DNA of 64,000 nucleotides, taken from positions 1 to 64,000 of the forward strand of contig JAJDVI010000085.1 of assembly GCA_022826195.1 (NCBI GenBank), given 5' to 3'. A program made the translations under genes and the position numbers. This document shows positions 35,317 through 43,894 of this stretch, piece by piece (the first letter of the stretch is position 1; each line of letters starts with the position of its first letter). The stretch is from Acidobacteriota bacterium (lineage in GTDB: Bacteria > Acidobacteriota > Vicinamibacteria > Marinacidobacterales > Marinacidobacteraceae). The notes beneath the pieces were generated by a model, which did no database searches, had not been told where the DNA came from, and was given only the letters and a program-made list of their open reading frames with translations.

Positions 35317-37017
35317 CTAGTCTCCGAACGCGCGGCGGATTCCCTCGATCGCGGCTTCCCGGCCCCTGGTGAACCGCAGAATCCCCTCGAAGACCAACCC
35401 GACGGCGAGCGCCATGATCGCCCCGCCCACCAATAGCAGGACGAGGTTGCCGGACTCCGCGTAGAGCCGAATGTTGTAGATCATGGCGGCGATTGTGATG
35501 CCGACCATGAACACCATCGGGAAGAGCGCGAAGGCGAACGGCTTCTTGCGGAAGTAGAGGTAGAGGGTGACCGACAGCAGGGTCAGTCCCGCCATGATCT
35601 GGTTCGTGGTCCCGAAGAGCGCCCAGAGCGCGGTGCCCGCGGGCACCATCTCTCCGGTGCCCGACGGGACCTTCATCAGCGCGAAGAAGCCGATGATCCC
35701 GACGGCGAGCAGGGAGGCCACCTGGCGGTTCCCGAGGACCGGAACCTTGATGCTCTCCGAGATCTCCTCGATGTTGTAGCGGAGGATCCGGGTTGCCGAA
35801 TCGAGGGTGGTGAGCGCGAAGGAGACCGCCACCAGCGCCACGAAGGCCTTCCCCAACTCCACCGGGATCCCGATGGTGACCAGGAAGTTGGCGGCTCCCG
35901 TGATGTAGGCGTCCAGTTTCTGGGCCAGGCCGTTCGCGGCGTTCCAGTCCGCGTAGTGCTGGTGCCACAGGTCGCTGCTCGCGAACCCCGCGGTGCAGGC
36001 GAGCACGGCCGAAAGCCCGAGCAGGCTCTCGGCGATCATCCCTCCGTAGCCGATGAGGGGCGCGTCGCTCTCCTTGTTGATCTGCTTTGACGTGGTGCCC
36101 GAGGACACGAGCGCGTGGAATCCGGACACCGCGCCGCAGGCGATCACGACGAAGACGAACGGGAAGATGGGCGGGGCGCCGCTGGGATCGGGGTTGTAGG
36201 CGGGGGCCGCGAACTCGGGGTTCTGGATCACGAAGGAGACGAAGATCCCGATCAGCCCGACGTAGAGCAGGATGGAGTTCAGGAAGTCGCGCGGCTGGAG
36301 CAGCAGCCAGACGGGCAGGACCGAAGCGCAGAACGCGTAGACCAGCAGCACGTAGCTCCAGGCCGTCGTGGAGAGGTCCGGCGTCGGGATCACCGCCATC
36401 CCCAGCCAGATGCTCACGAACAGGAGCGTGGCGCCCACCGGCACGAGGTAGCGGAGCGGGACGCCCTTCCGGTAGGAGAGGTACCCGATGGCGATCGCGA
36501 GCACCATCACCGCGGTGCTCGGGGCCACCGCCTCGGGATAGAAGATGCTCGAGAAGAGCTGCGCGACGACCTGGACGAAGACGCCCATCGCGAGCCCGAC
36601 CAGGAAGACGATCAGGGCGTGGAAGAGGTACTTGGCGCGTCGGCCGATGATGTCCTCGGCGATCCGGCCGACGGACCTGCCCTTCGCCCGAATGCTGATG
36701 CAGAGCGCCGAGAAGTCGTGCACCGCGCCCACCAGCAGGGTGCCGACGACCACCCAGATCATCGCGGGGACCCAGCCCCAGATCACGGCGATGGCGGGAC
36801 CGAGCATGGGGGCGAGGCCCGCGATGGAGGCGTAGTGGTGACCGAAGAGGACCGGCTTGGAGGTCGGGACGTAGTCGTGCCCGTCCTTCAATTCGTGCGC
36901 GGGAGTGGGCCGCGAATCGTCCAGCTCGAAGGAGCGGCGGGCGATGCGCCGTCCGTAGTAGCGGTACCCGACGACGTAGAGCCCGAAGCAGACGAGCGTC
37001 GCGACCAGTGGGCTCAT
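35317..37017 (-). CDS. cstA: Carbon starvation protein CstA (peptide/pyruvate transporter family)
   Basis: A 566-residue inner membrane protein of about 16 helices. Family blocks include GHDYVPTSKPVLFGHHYASIAGLAPMLGPAIA (given in part: KPVLFGHHYASIAG), VGAVHDFSALCIS and the C-terminal FGTTNQIMAGLTLL. CstA/BtsT proteins import peptides or pyruvate. It is shorter than E. coli CstA (about 700) and lacks the long C-terminal extension. GGAGG precedes ATG 37017. It heads the operon with the amidohydrolase and GGT, which fits uptake of peptide products. Confidence 0.93.
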   Translation of the reverse strand: MSPLVATLVCFGLYVVGYRYYGRRIARRSFELDDSRPTPAHELKDGHDYVPTSKPVLFGHHYASIAGLAPMLGPAIAVIWGWVPAMIWVVVGTLLVGAVHDFSALCISIRAKGRSVGRIAEDIIGRRAKYLFHALIVFLVGLAMGVFVQVVAQLFSSIFYPEAVAPSTAVMVLAIAIGYLSYRKGVPLRYLVPVGATLLFVSIWLGMAVIPTPDLSTTAWSYVLLVYAFCASVLPVWLLLQPRDFLNSILLYVGLIGIFVSFVIQNPEFAAPAYNPDPSGAPPIFPFVFVVIACGAVSGFHALVSSGTTSKQINKESDAPLIGYGGMIAESLLGLSAVLACTAGFASSDLWHQHYADWNAANGLAQKLDAYITGAANFLVTIGIPVELGKAFVALVAVSFALTTLDSATRILRYNIEEISESIKVPVLGNRQVASLLAVGIIGFFALMKVPSGTGEMVPAGTALWALFGTTNQIMAGLTLLSVTLYLYFRKKPFAFALFPMVFMVGITIAAMIYNIRLYAESGNLVLLLVGGAIMALAVGLVFEGILRFTRGREAAIEGIRRAFGD

Positions 37018-37148
37018 CCGTGTCCTCCCTTTCGCTCCCGGCGCGGTAGCCGGCCGAACATAACAAAGGAAGGTCGCATTCCGGAAGGAATTTCGCGGCC
37101 GGAAGGACCCCCGCTGGTAGCATCGCAGCCCCCCGGAGGACGATCACG

Positions 37149-37817
37149 ATGCGCAGCGAGATGGTTTCCTTTGCCGCGAACGGCGGTTCCGCGGACGGCT
37201 ACCTCGCGGTGCCGGACAACCCGGGGCCCGGTGTCCTGGTCATCCAGGAGTGGTGGGGTCTGGTGGGACACATCAAGGAGGTCGCCGACCGTTTCGCGGA
37301 GGCCGGATTCACGGCGCTCGCCCCCGATCTGTTCCACGGGGAGCAGACGACCTCGCCGGACGAGGCCGGCAAGCTGTTCATGGCGCTCGAGGTCGATCGG
37401 GCCGAGCAGGACCTGCGGGGCGCCGCGGACCACCTGGCGACGGTTGCTTCCGGCGACTCCGTCGGGGTGGTGGGTTTCTGCATGGGCGGCCAGCTCGCGC
37501 TCTACGCCGCCAGCAAGTCGCCGCGCATCGGCGCCTGCGTCGACTTCTACGGCGTCCACCCGAACGTGCACCCGGACTACGCCGCGATCCGCTGTCCGGT
37601 GCTCGGGCTCTTCGCCGAGAACGACGGCTTCGTGAACGCCGAGGCCGTCGCCAACCTGGACGCCTCGCTCACCGGTGCGGGCGTCGCTCACGACTTCCAC
37701 ACCTATCCGGGAACCGACCACGCGTTCTTCAACGACGGCCGTCCGGAGGTGTACGACGCCGACGCGGCGGCGGACGCCTGGGACCGGGTGGTCCGGTTGT
37801 TCCGCCGGAGTCTCTGA
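37149..37817 (+). CDS. Dienelactone hydrolase family protein
   Basis: A cytosolic alpha/beta hydrolase of 222 residues. The catalytic triad is readable as C111 in VGFCMGGQLAL, D159 in AENDGF and H191 in GTDHAFF. The family includes carboxymethylenebutenolidase, but many members act on unrelated esters or lactones. A CGGAGGA site precedes the ATG. It is divergent from cstA, with a 131-bp shared promoter region in which I could not fix a promoter. Confidence 0.9.
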   Translation: MRSEMVSFAANGGSADGYLAVPDNPGPGVLVIQEWWGLVGHIKEVADRFAEAGFTALAPDLFHGEQTTSPDEAGKLFMALEVDRAEQDLRGAADHLATVASGDSVGVVGFCMGGQLALYAASKSPRIGACVDFYGVHPNVHPDYAAIRCPVLGLFAENDGFVNAEAVANLDASLTGAGVAHDFHTYPGTDHAFFNDGRPEVYDADAAADAWDRVVRLFRRSL

Positions 37818-37818
37818 G

Positions 37819-38559
37819 TCAGGCCGGCTCCGCCCCGCTCCGGGGCGGGGGTTTGCCCGCCCTGGTCCCCGCGTCCTTCACCCGCCGGGTGAAGGCCATC
37901 ATCATCCTGGTCTCCCGCTCGGTGAGGCCGGCGCGCCCGAAGAGCTCGCGCCACTCGGCGAAGCGCGCCTCCGGTTTCTCCGGCGGCAGGAATCCGACCG
38001 CCAGCATGGCGTCGCGCAGGGTGAGGAGCGCCCGCTCCGACTGTTCCGCGGTGGCCCGCTGCACGGGCTCTTCGGGCGGGGGGCCGCTCGCCAGAAAGAT
38101 CTCGTAGGCGGCGATCATCGCCGCCTGGGCGAGGTTCAGGGAGGGCTGGCGGGGCGAGCTGGGAATCCGCACCTGGCGCTGACACAGCGAGCGCTCTTCC
38201 AGGGTCAAACCGCTCGACTCGTTGCCGAAGACGACCGCGACCTCGGCGTGGGACCCGATGGCCGCGATTTCGCCCGCGAGTTCCCGCGGGGTCAGGTGCC
38301 GGATCGCTTCCCGGCCCCGGCCGCTCAGTCCGGCCACCAGCCGGCAGCCGCCGACCGCGTCGGCCAGCGTTGGGAAGACGGCCGCCTGCTCGAGCACTTC
38401 TTCGGCCTGCCAGGCCATGCGGAAGGCCCCGACCGTCCGCCAGTCCCCGGGCTCCACCAGCCGCAGGCCGGCCAGCCCGGTGTTGCCGATCACCCGGGCG
38501 ACGGCCCCGATGTTCTCCGGACGCCGGGGCCGCACGAGGACGAGGTGCACCTGGGCCAT
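37819..38559 (-). CDS. trmJ: tRNA (cytidine/uridine-2'-O-)-methyltransferase TrmJ-type (SPOUT)
   Basis: This 246-residue SpoU/TrmH methyltransferase carries the N-terminal motif LVRPRRPENIGAVAR, the SAM-knot sequence VFGNESSGLT and the closing PSLNLAQAAMIAAYE. A helical C-terminal extension is as in TrmJ, which methylates position 32 of tRNA. The start was set at ATG 38559 (MAQVHLVLV); the earlier methionine adds a tail with no homology. It ends two bases from the dienelactone hydrolase stop (convergent). Confidence 0.88.
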   Translation of the reverse strand: MAQVHLVLVRPRRPENIGAVARVIGNTGLAGLRLVEPGDWRTVGAFRMAWQAEEVLEQAAVFPTLADAVGGCRLVAGLSGRGREAIRHLTPRELAGEIAAIGSHAEVAVVFGNESSGLTLEERSLCQRQVRIPSSPRQPSLNLAQAAMIAAYEIFLASGPPPEEPVQRATAEQSERALLTLRDAMLAVGFLPPEKPEARFAEWRELFGRAGLTERETRMMMAFTRRVKDAGTRAGKPPPRSGAEPA

Positions 38560-38611
38560 GAAACCCTGCCTATCGTAGGGGTGCTCCCTGCCGGGCAAAG
38601 ATCGGAGCGGA

Positions 38612-38648
38612 TTGCGACAAGACCCAATTACGGACTATATTTGGTCCT
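38612..38648 (+). promoter_or_regulatory. Promoter and operator of the second toxin-antitoxin operon
   Basis: TTGCGA (38612-38617) and TATATT (38636-38641) are 18 bp apart. The -10 lies inside an inverted repeat, GGAC...GTCC (38632-38647), which resembles operators of other Phd/YefM-ParE operons. Autorepression is expected. Confidence 0.6.
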
Positions 38649-38663
38649 AGCGGGGGTGACTCC

Positions 38664-38939
38664 ATGTTCCTGTCCGACCGGATCAAGCCGATCAGCTATC
38701 TCAAGGCCCAGGCGGCCGAGATCATCCGCACGCTCGGGGATCATCAGCAGCCGCTCATCATCACGCAGAACGGCGAAGCCAAGGCGGTGCTGCAGGATAT
38801 TGGGAGCTATGAGCAAATGCAGGAGACCCTGGCCTTGCTCAGGATGCTGGCGCTCGGGGACCGTCAGATCGAAGCCGGCAGTACGCAGCCCGCCGCCGAG
38901 GTGATTGCGCGGCTCCGGGAGCGCCATCGGGCAGACTGA
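38664..38939 (+). CDS. Phd/YefM-type antitoxin (paired with RelE/ParE toxin)
   Basis: The 91-residue protein has the Phd-like fold: PISYLKAQAAEIIRTLGDH, then QPLIITQNGEAKAVLQDI and SYEQMQETLALLRML. A charged C-terminal arm (EVIARLRERHRAD) would neutralise the toxin. Its stop overlaps the toxin start by one base (TGATG). It is unrelated at sequence level to the antitoxin at 24477. Confidence 0.9.
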   Translation: MFLSDRIKPISYLKAQAAEIIRTLGDHQQPLIITQNGEAKAVLQDIGSYEQMQETLALLRMLALGDRQIEAGSTQPAAEVIARLRERHRAD

Positions 38940-39280
38940 TGCCTTTCGCCGTCCGGCTGAGCCATGACGCCGTGCGGGATCTGGAAGACATCTGCGACTA
39001 CGTGGCCCGGGCGGACGGGCGGAGCCGGGCCCAGCATGTGCTGACGCGCATCGAGGAGGCCGTCGCGGCGCTGTCCGAGTTCCCGGACCGTGGCAGTTTC
39101 CCGCGCGAACTGCTGGATTTCGGGATACGCCAGTACCGCGAAGTGCTGTTCAAACCCTATCGAGTGGTTTACCGGGTCGTGGACGACCGCGTCCACGTGT
39201 TGCTGATCGCCGACGGGAGGCGGAACATGCGCACCTTGTTGCTGCGGCGTTTGCTTCGAGCCGACGCCTCGGCGCCGTGA
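38939..39280 (+). CDS. RelE/ParE-family toxin
   Basis: The protein (113 residues) shows the RelE/ParE fold: VRLSHDAVRDLEDICDYVARADG, a central LSEFPDRGSFPREL, and the C-terminal YREVLFKPYRVVYRVVDDRVHVLLIADGRRNM (quoted in part: YRVVYRVVDDRVHVLLIADG). The last arginine-rich stretch is typical of the active face. Toxins of this type either cleave ribosome-bound mRNA or block gyrase. It overlaps the following small gene by four bases. Confidence 0.9.
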   Translation: MPFAVRLSHDAVRDLEDICDYVARADGRSRAQHVLTRIEEAVAALSEFPDRGSFPRELLDFGIRQYREVLFKPYRVVYRVVDDRVHVLLIADGRRNMRTLLLRRLLRADASAP

Positions 39281-39612
39281 CCAGCGACGTCGCATCCCCT
39301 GGCTTCCCCTCCCAAGTGTCCGACCGCGGCCCCTTCCACGATCTGAAACCGGTCGGAGATGAGGGCGCGTTCAGCGTCCCGCTCAGGAAGTGGCGCGAAC
39401 TCCTCTTCGTCGGCGCCATGCGCGAGACCGGGGACGGGCTCTACGTCCGCGACCCGGCCCGGCCCCTGCCTCCGATGCGGCAGCCCGAGTACCTCGCGCC
39501 GGGCCAGCGCTTCCGGGCCGAGCGGTTGCCCGATCCGCGAGCGGGCAGGGCGGATCCGCTCAATCCCCGGATCCGCGACCGCAGCCGGGTGCTGCTGACG
39601 CCGGTGGATTAG
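39277..39612 (+). CDS. Unknown small protein coupled to the toxin-antitoxin operon
   Basis: A 111-residue frame begins at GTG 39277, overlapping the toxin stop as GTGA. Third codon positions are almost all G or C, as in real genes here. The protein is proline- and arginine-rich with no transmembrane helix and no recognised motif (KWRELLFVGAMRETGDGLYV is its most structured part). It could be a third component of the toxin-antitoxin operon or an independent gene that is read through. It ends seven bases from the convergent hisS stop. Confidence 0.6.
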   Translation: MTSDVASPGFPSQVSDRGPFHDLKPVGDEGAFSVPLRKWRELLFVGAMRETGDGLYVRDPARPLPPMRQPEYLAPGQRFRAERLPDPRAGRADPLNPRIRDRSRVLLTPVD

Positions 39613-39619
39613 CGATCGG

Positions 39620-40984
39620 TCAGCTCTGCAGGGTCGCCGGGACCTCGTCGAGCGGCACGGTGCGCTGCTCGCCGCTCTCGAGGTTGCGCACGGTGCAGCG
39701 GTCGCCGTCGAGTTCCTGCTCGCCGAGGATCAGCGCGAACCGAACGCCGGCGGCCGCCGCGCGCCCGAGCTGCTTCCCCAGTTTCAGGGAGTCCACCTGG
39801 ACGTCGAGCCGCACTCCGGCCGCGCGCAGGGTGCGGGCGACCCGGAGGGTGTCGCGGACGGCGATTCCCGGGAGGGGACAGAGCATCGCCTGCGGCGCCG
39901 CCCCCTCGGACGAAAACGCGCCGCCCTCCTCGAGCAGCATCAGGATGCGTTCCATGCCCAGCGAGAACCCCACCGCCGGGGTGGCCCTCCCGCTGAACAT
40001 CCCGACGAGTCCGTCGTAGCGGCCGCCCCCGGCCAGCGACCCGGCGCCTCCCGCCGCGACCACTTCGAAGATGGGTCCCGTGTAGTAGCTCAGGCCGCGC
40101 GCCAGGCTGGGAGCGAAACGGACCGGAGCTGCCTCTCCCAGCGCGCCGTCGAGCGCATCGAACAGCTCGACGAGTTCCGCAGCGGCGCCTCTCCCGGGCC
40201 CTTCGGGCAGCGACCGCCCGAGATCGCGGAGCCGGTCCAGATCGCCCTCCCGGTCTTCCGCGGCGCCCGGCACCAGCTCGAGGAGCCGCCGGGCCCGGTC
40301 CGGCCCCACTTCGGCGAGGCCGCCGAGCTCGCTCGCTACCGCGTCCCGGCCGATCTTGCCCATCTTGTCGAGCACCACGAGCGTCTCCTGCTCGGACGGA
40401 GCGGGGATGCCGCTGGCCGCGATCAGCGCCCGCAGCAGCTCGCGGTGGTTCAGCAGGATGGTGAAGTCCGAAAAGCCGAGCGCCGCCAGCGCCGCGTGCA
40501 GGACCACCAGCGTTTCCGCATCGGCGACCGGGGAACTGCTGCCGACGATGTCGGCGTCGCACTGGGTGAACTCCCGGAAACGCCCGCGCTGGGCCCGGTC
40601 CGCCCGCCAGACCGACTGGATCTGGTAGCGGCGGAACACCGGCGGCAGTTGGGCGCGGTACTCCGCGGTGACCCGGGCGAGCGGCACCGTGAGGTCGTAG
40701 CGGAGTCCGAGGTCGGACAGGTCTGCCGGCTCCACCGGCTCCCGGCCGAGCGCCCGCGCCAGCCGCTCGCCCCGGTGGAGCACCCGGTAGATGAGCTGGT
40801 CGCCCTCCTCGCCGTACTTCCCCAGCAGCGTCGAGAGCCGCTCCATCGCCGGCGTCTCGAGGGGCACGAAGCCGTGCGCGGCGAACGCGGCCTCGACGCG
40901 GCGGAACGCCTCGCGGCGGGTCAGGGCGGCGGCGGGAAGGTGGTCCCGCATCCCGCTGACCGGCTTGGTGGGCGCTTTCCCCAT
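39620..40984 (-). CDS. hisS: Histidyl-tRNA synthetase
   Basis: HisRS (454 residues) charges tRNA(His). Class II motif 1 lies near LETPAMERLSTLL. Motif 2 is VWRADRAQRGRFREFTQCDADI (shown in part: RFREFTQCDADI), and the His-specific LARGLSYYTGPIFEV and motif 3 GFSLGMERILML are clear. The anticodon-binding domain ends at the C-terminus (ALILGEQELDGDRCTVRNL). The length is usual for the bacterial/eukaryotic-like long class. It is divergent from the small secreted protein gene, with 109 bp between starts. Confidence 0.95.
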   Translation of the reverse strand: MGKAPTKPVSGMRDHLPAAALTRREAFRRVEAAFAAHGFVPLETPAMERLSTLLGKYGEEGDQLIYRVLHRGERLARALGREPVEPADLSDLGLRYDLTVPLARVTAEYRAQLPPVFRRYQIQSVWRADRAQRGRFREFTQCDADIVGSSSPVADAETLVVLHAALAALGFSDFTILLNHRELLRALIAASGIPAPSEQETLVVLDKMGKIGRDAVASELGGLAEVGPDRARRLLELVPGAAEDREGDLDRLRDLGRSLPEGPGRGAAAELVELFDALDGALGEAAPVRFAPSLARGLSYYTGPIFEVVAAGGAGSLAGGGRYDGLVGMFSGRATPAVGFSLGMERILMLLEEGGAFSSEGAAPQAMLCPLPGIAVRDTLRVARTLRAAGVRLDVQVDSLKLGKQLGRAAAAGVRFALILGEQELDGDRCTVRNLESGEQRTVPLDEVPATLQS

Positions 40985-41093
40985 GGACGGCGGGGAGCAT
41001 ACTGGCGGCCAACCGCGGTCGGGTTAGCCCGGCCGGTCCGGATGCGCCACAATGCGGGCCGATAGCTGGCCGGAGGGTTGGCAGGAGGTCGTC

Positions 41094-41438
41094 ATGCGTC
41101 GCTTTCGAAACGTAACCATCGTTCTTTCCCTGGTTCTGCTGCTGGCGGGCGCCGCGGCCCTGGCCGTCGCCCAGGATGAGCAGACCTGGGCGGCGCACGT
41201 CACCGACGACATGTGCGCCAAGGAGCACATGATGGACGGGATGACCGATCCGGAATGCGCCATTGCGTGCGTCGAGATGGGGGCGGCGCTCGCGCTCTTC
41301 GTGGAAGCGGACGATGCCGTGTACGCGGTGGACGACCAGGCGAAGGTGGGGGATTTCGCGGGTCAGGACGTCACGGTTACCGGCGTCCTCAGCGAGGACG
41401 GGACCACGGTGACCGTCCATTCCATCGAAGCGCGCTGA
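41094..41438 (+). CDS. Small secreted protein with OB-like C-terminal domain (cf. DUF5818)
   Basis: A 114-residue protein with a signal peptide (RRFRNVTIVLSLVLLLAGAAALAVAQ). The mature part has three cysteines (one in DDMC, and PECAIACVEMG), then VGDFAGQDVTVTGVLSEDGTTVTV, an OB-like beta pattern. ATG 41094 follows AGGAGG at good spacing, so the upstream in-frame methionine is rejected. Function unknown; it resembles DUF5818-type periplasmic proteins. Confidence 0.7.
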   Translation: MRRFRNVTIVLSLVLLLAGAAALAVAQDEQTWAAHVTDDMCAKEHMMDGMTDPECAIACVEMGAALALFVEADDAVYAVDDQAKVGDFAGQDVTVTGVLSEDGTTVTVHSIEAR

Positions 41439-41765
41439 CCCCCTGGACGTTCTTCCCCGCGCGGTTTTCACGGGGCGGCCGGGTTTCACCGTGCTAGACT
41501 TGCTTTCCGGATTCGCTGGGGGATGACGCGGCGCCACTGGCAGCGCGTTCCCCACCCACTGTGACCCGGTCAAAACTCACGGCGGTTTCGCTCCGCAACT
41601 GACGACCGGCGTTCCCGGGGACTCCGATCCGCGGACCGGTGAGGCCGGTTCTGCGCGCCTTGAGGTGCGCCGGCCCGATTTCGCCGTCGAGGCTGTCGCT
41701 CGGCGACCCTCGCCAGTGCCGGCACCGTCCGCTTTCCGGAGCTGTCGAATCAGAGGCTCCTGCCC
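41439..41765 (+). promoter_or_regulatory. 327-bp leader region upstream of rho
   Basis: No coding frame is convincing here. A weak hairpin (CCCCG 41455-41459 / CGGGG 41471-41475) could end the preceding gene. The stretch before the rho ATG is long and cytosine-rich on the sense strand, as expected of a Rho-sensitive leader used in rho autoregulation in other bacteria. No promoter could be fixed with confidence. Confidence 0.3.
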
Positions 41766-43106
41766 ATGCCGGATCTGCACCCAGCGGCCCCGCCCAAGCA
41801 GACAACAGTCGACCGAAAGCCCCACCACCTGGCGAAGACGCCCCCAGACTCTCAGGAAACGCCCATGCCCGACGCGCCCGTCGCCGCCGCGAACGAGGAA
41901 GTCGCGGTGGTGGAACCAGTTCCCCCGGCCGGCGAAAAGCAACGCGAACCGCAAGCCAGGGAACCGGAAATCCCTCGCATCGAGATCACCGGCCTGCTGG
42001 ACATCGGGCCTCGCGACAGCGGTCATCTGCGGCTTCTCGCCAACAACTTCCTGCCCCGGGCCACGGATGTCCGGGTCCCGTTCGGCCTGATCGACCGTTA
42101 CAAGCTCCGCGAGGGGCACATGATCCTCGGCTACCACGGTCCGCCGAGGCGCGGCCGCCGGCGCGGCGGGCCGCCGCGCGCGGAACTGCACACCGTTCTC
42201 GAAGTCAACGGCTACCCCGTCGAGGCGCTGCCTCCCCGGCGGAACTACGCGGATCTGGTCAGCGAGCATCCGGCTCCCCGGATCGAACTGGCGCGGACCG
42301 AGCCGGCCCCGCTGTCGCTTCGGGTGGTCGACCTCATCTCTCCGGTGGGGAGGGGTCAACGCGGCCTTATCGTCGCGGCCCCCAAGACCGGCAAGACGAT
42401 CCTGCTCGAGCAGATCGGCGCCTCCATCTCGGACCACTACCCGGGCATCCACCTCATCATCCTGCTGATCGACGAACGCCCCGAGGAGGTGACCCACATG
42501 CGGCGTTCGGTCCCGAAGGCCGAGGTTGTCGCCTCGACCGCCGACAGCGGCAGCGCGGACCACGTGCGGGTCGCCCGGATCGTGCTGGAGCAGGCCCGCC
42601 GGCTCGTGGAGATGAAGGAGGACGTGGTCATCCTGCTCGACTCGATCACCCGCCTGGGACGGGCGGCGAACCGGGAAATGCGCGGCAAGGGCCGCACCAT
42701 GAGCGGCGGGATCGACTCGCGCGCGCTCGAGTTCCCCCGTCAGTTCTTCGGCGCGGCGCGCAAGATCGAAGACGGCGGCAGCCTGACCATCCTCGGGACG
42801 GCGCTGGTGGATACCGGAAGCCAGATGGACGAGGTCATCTTCCAGGAGTTCAAGGGCACCGGCAACATGGAACTGGTGCTGGACCGGAAGCTGGCGGAGT
42901 CGCGGATCTTTCCCGCGATCGACATTCACCAGTCCGGAACCCGCCGGGAGGAGCTGCTCCTTTCGCCCGAAGAACTGCCGAAGACCCATCTGCTGCGCCG
43001 CGCGCTCGCGGGCCTGAAGCCGATGGAGGCCATGTCGCTGCTCCTCGGCCGGATGGAGCGGACGAAGAACAACGCCGACATGCTGGCGTCGATCCGGGTC
43101 TCCTGA
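41766..43106 (+). CDS. rho: Transcription termination factor Rho
   Basis: The RNA-dependent hexameric helicase (446 residues) has a proline-rich, poorly conserved N-terminal arm of about 75 residues. The RNA-binding OB domain follows ([21 protein letters not shown]). In the ATPase core, Walker A is APKTGKT, Walker B is [12 protein letters not shown], the Q-loop region is [14 protein letters not shown] and the arginine-finger area [16 protein letters not shown] is clear. The usual SPKAGKT is APKTGKT here, a conservative change. It heads a run of translation and ribosome-assembly genes. Confidence 0.95.
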   Translation: MPDLHPAAPPKQTTVDRKPHHLAKTPPDSQETPMPDAPVAAANEEVAVVEPVPPAGEKQREPQAREPEIPRIEITGLLDIGPRDSGHLRLLANNFLPRATDVRVPFGLIDRYKLREGHMILGYHGPPRRGRRRGGPPRAELHTVLEVNGYPVEALPPRRNYADLVSEHPAPRIELARTEPAPLSLRVVDLISPVGRGQRGLIVAAPKTGKTILLEQIGASISDHYPGIHLIILLIDERPEEVTHMRRSVPKAEVVASTADSGSADHVRVARIVLEQARRLVEMKEDVVILLDSITRLGRAANREMRGKGRTMSGGIDSRALEFPRQFFGAARKIEDGGSLTILGTALVDTGSQMDEVIFQEFKGTGNMELVLDRKLAESRIFPAIDIHQSGTRREELLLSPEELPKTHLLRRALAGLKPMEAMSLLLGRMERTKNNADMLASIRVS

Positions 43107-43178
43107 GGTTCTGCGAATCGGAGCCGGAACGAACGGCGTTCATTGCTAGAATCCCGCGTTTCTCCGGGCAGACATCTC

Positions 43179-43535
43179 ATGTACGCAATCATCGAAAGCG
43201 GCGGCAAGCAGCACCGCGCCGAGCCCGGACAGCGCCTCGCGCTCGAGAAGCTCGACGCCCGCGACGGCGAGACCGTCTCGTTCGACCGCGTGCTCATGGT
43301 GCGGGACCCGGAGGGCGGCGAGTGCCGCATCGGTACTCCCTATCTGCCGGAAACGACCGTCTCGGCGACAGTGCTGGCGCACTACCGCGATCCCAAGGTG
43401 CTGGTGTTCAAGCGCAAGCGCCGGAAGGGCTACCGGAAGAAGCAGGGACACCGGCAGGCTCGCGTGCAGGTCCGGGTGGAGGCCATCCACGAGGGGACCG
43501 CGGACGCCGCCGCCAGCTCGGCCGCAGCGGAGTAG
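43179..43535 (+). CDS. rplU: 50S ribosomal protein L21
   Basis: L21 (118 residues) with the standard opening MYAIIESGGKQHRAEPG and the basic FKRKRRKGYRKKQGHRQ segment that contacts 23S rRNA. ATG 43179 fits the family start. A short alanine-rich tail extends past the usual end. It is followed 45 bp later by rpmA, the universal rplU-rpmA-obg order. Confidence 0.96.
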   Translation: MYAIIESGGKQHRAEPGQRLALEKLDARDGETVSFDRVLMVRDPEGGECRIGTPYLPETTVSATVLAHYRDPKVLVFKRKRRKGYRKKQGHRQARVQVRVEAIHEGTADAAASSAAAE

Positions 43536-43580
43536 ATCGGTCACGACACGAGAAGCGGCAGAAACACTCGGGAGGTCAAC

Positions 43581-43835
43581 GTGGCGCACAAGAAGGGTCA
43601 GGGAAGCTCCAGGAACGGGCGCGACAGCCACTCGAAGCGGCTCGGCGTCAAGCGTTTCGCCGGTGAACGGGTATCGGGCGGGACCATCCTGGTCCGCCAG
43701 CGCGGCACCCGCTTCAAGCCGGGCGCGGGCGTGGGGCGCGGAAACGACGACACCCTCTTCGCCAAGGTGGGCGGGGTCGTGCAGTTCTGGAACCGCGGGC
43801 GGCTCGGCCGGTTCATCTCGATCGCCGCGGACTGA
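43581..43835 (+). CDS. rpmA: 50S ribosomal protein L27
   Basis: L27 (84 residues) has [21 protein letters not shown] at the N-terminus, which reaches the peptidyl-transferase centre, and [20 protein letters not shown]. There is no N-terminal extension needing cleavage. GTG 43581 is preceded by GGAGG. Its C-terminal end matches the family. Confidence 0.96.
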   Translation: MAHKKGQGSSRNGRDSHSKRLGVKRFAGERVSGGTILVRQRGTRFKPGAGVGRGNDDTLFAKVGGVVQFWNRGRLGRFISIAAD

Positions 43836-43894
43836 TTCCACCGGTCGGATCACCAGCGGCCGGACCCCGACCGGCGTTCCCGGTTGGTCGCGTC

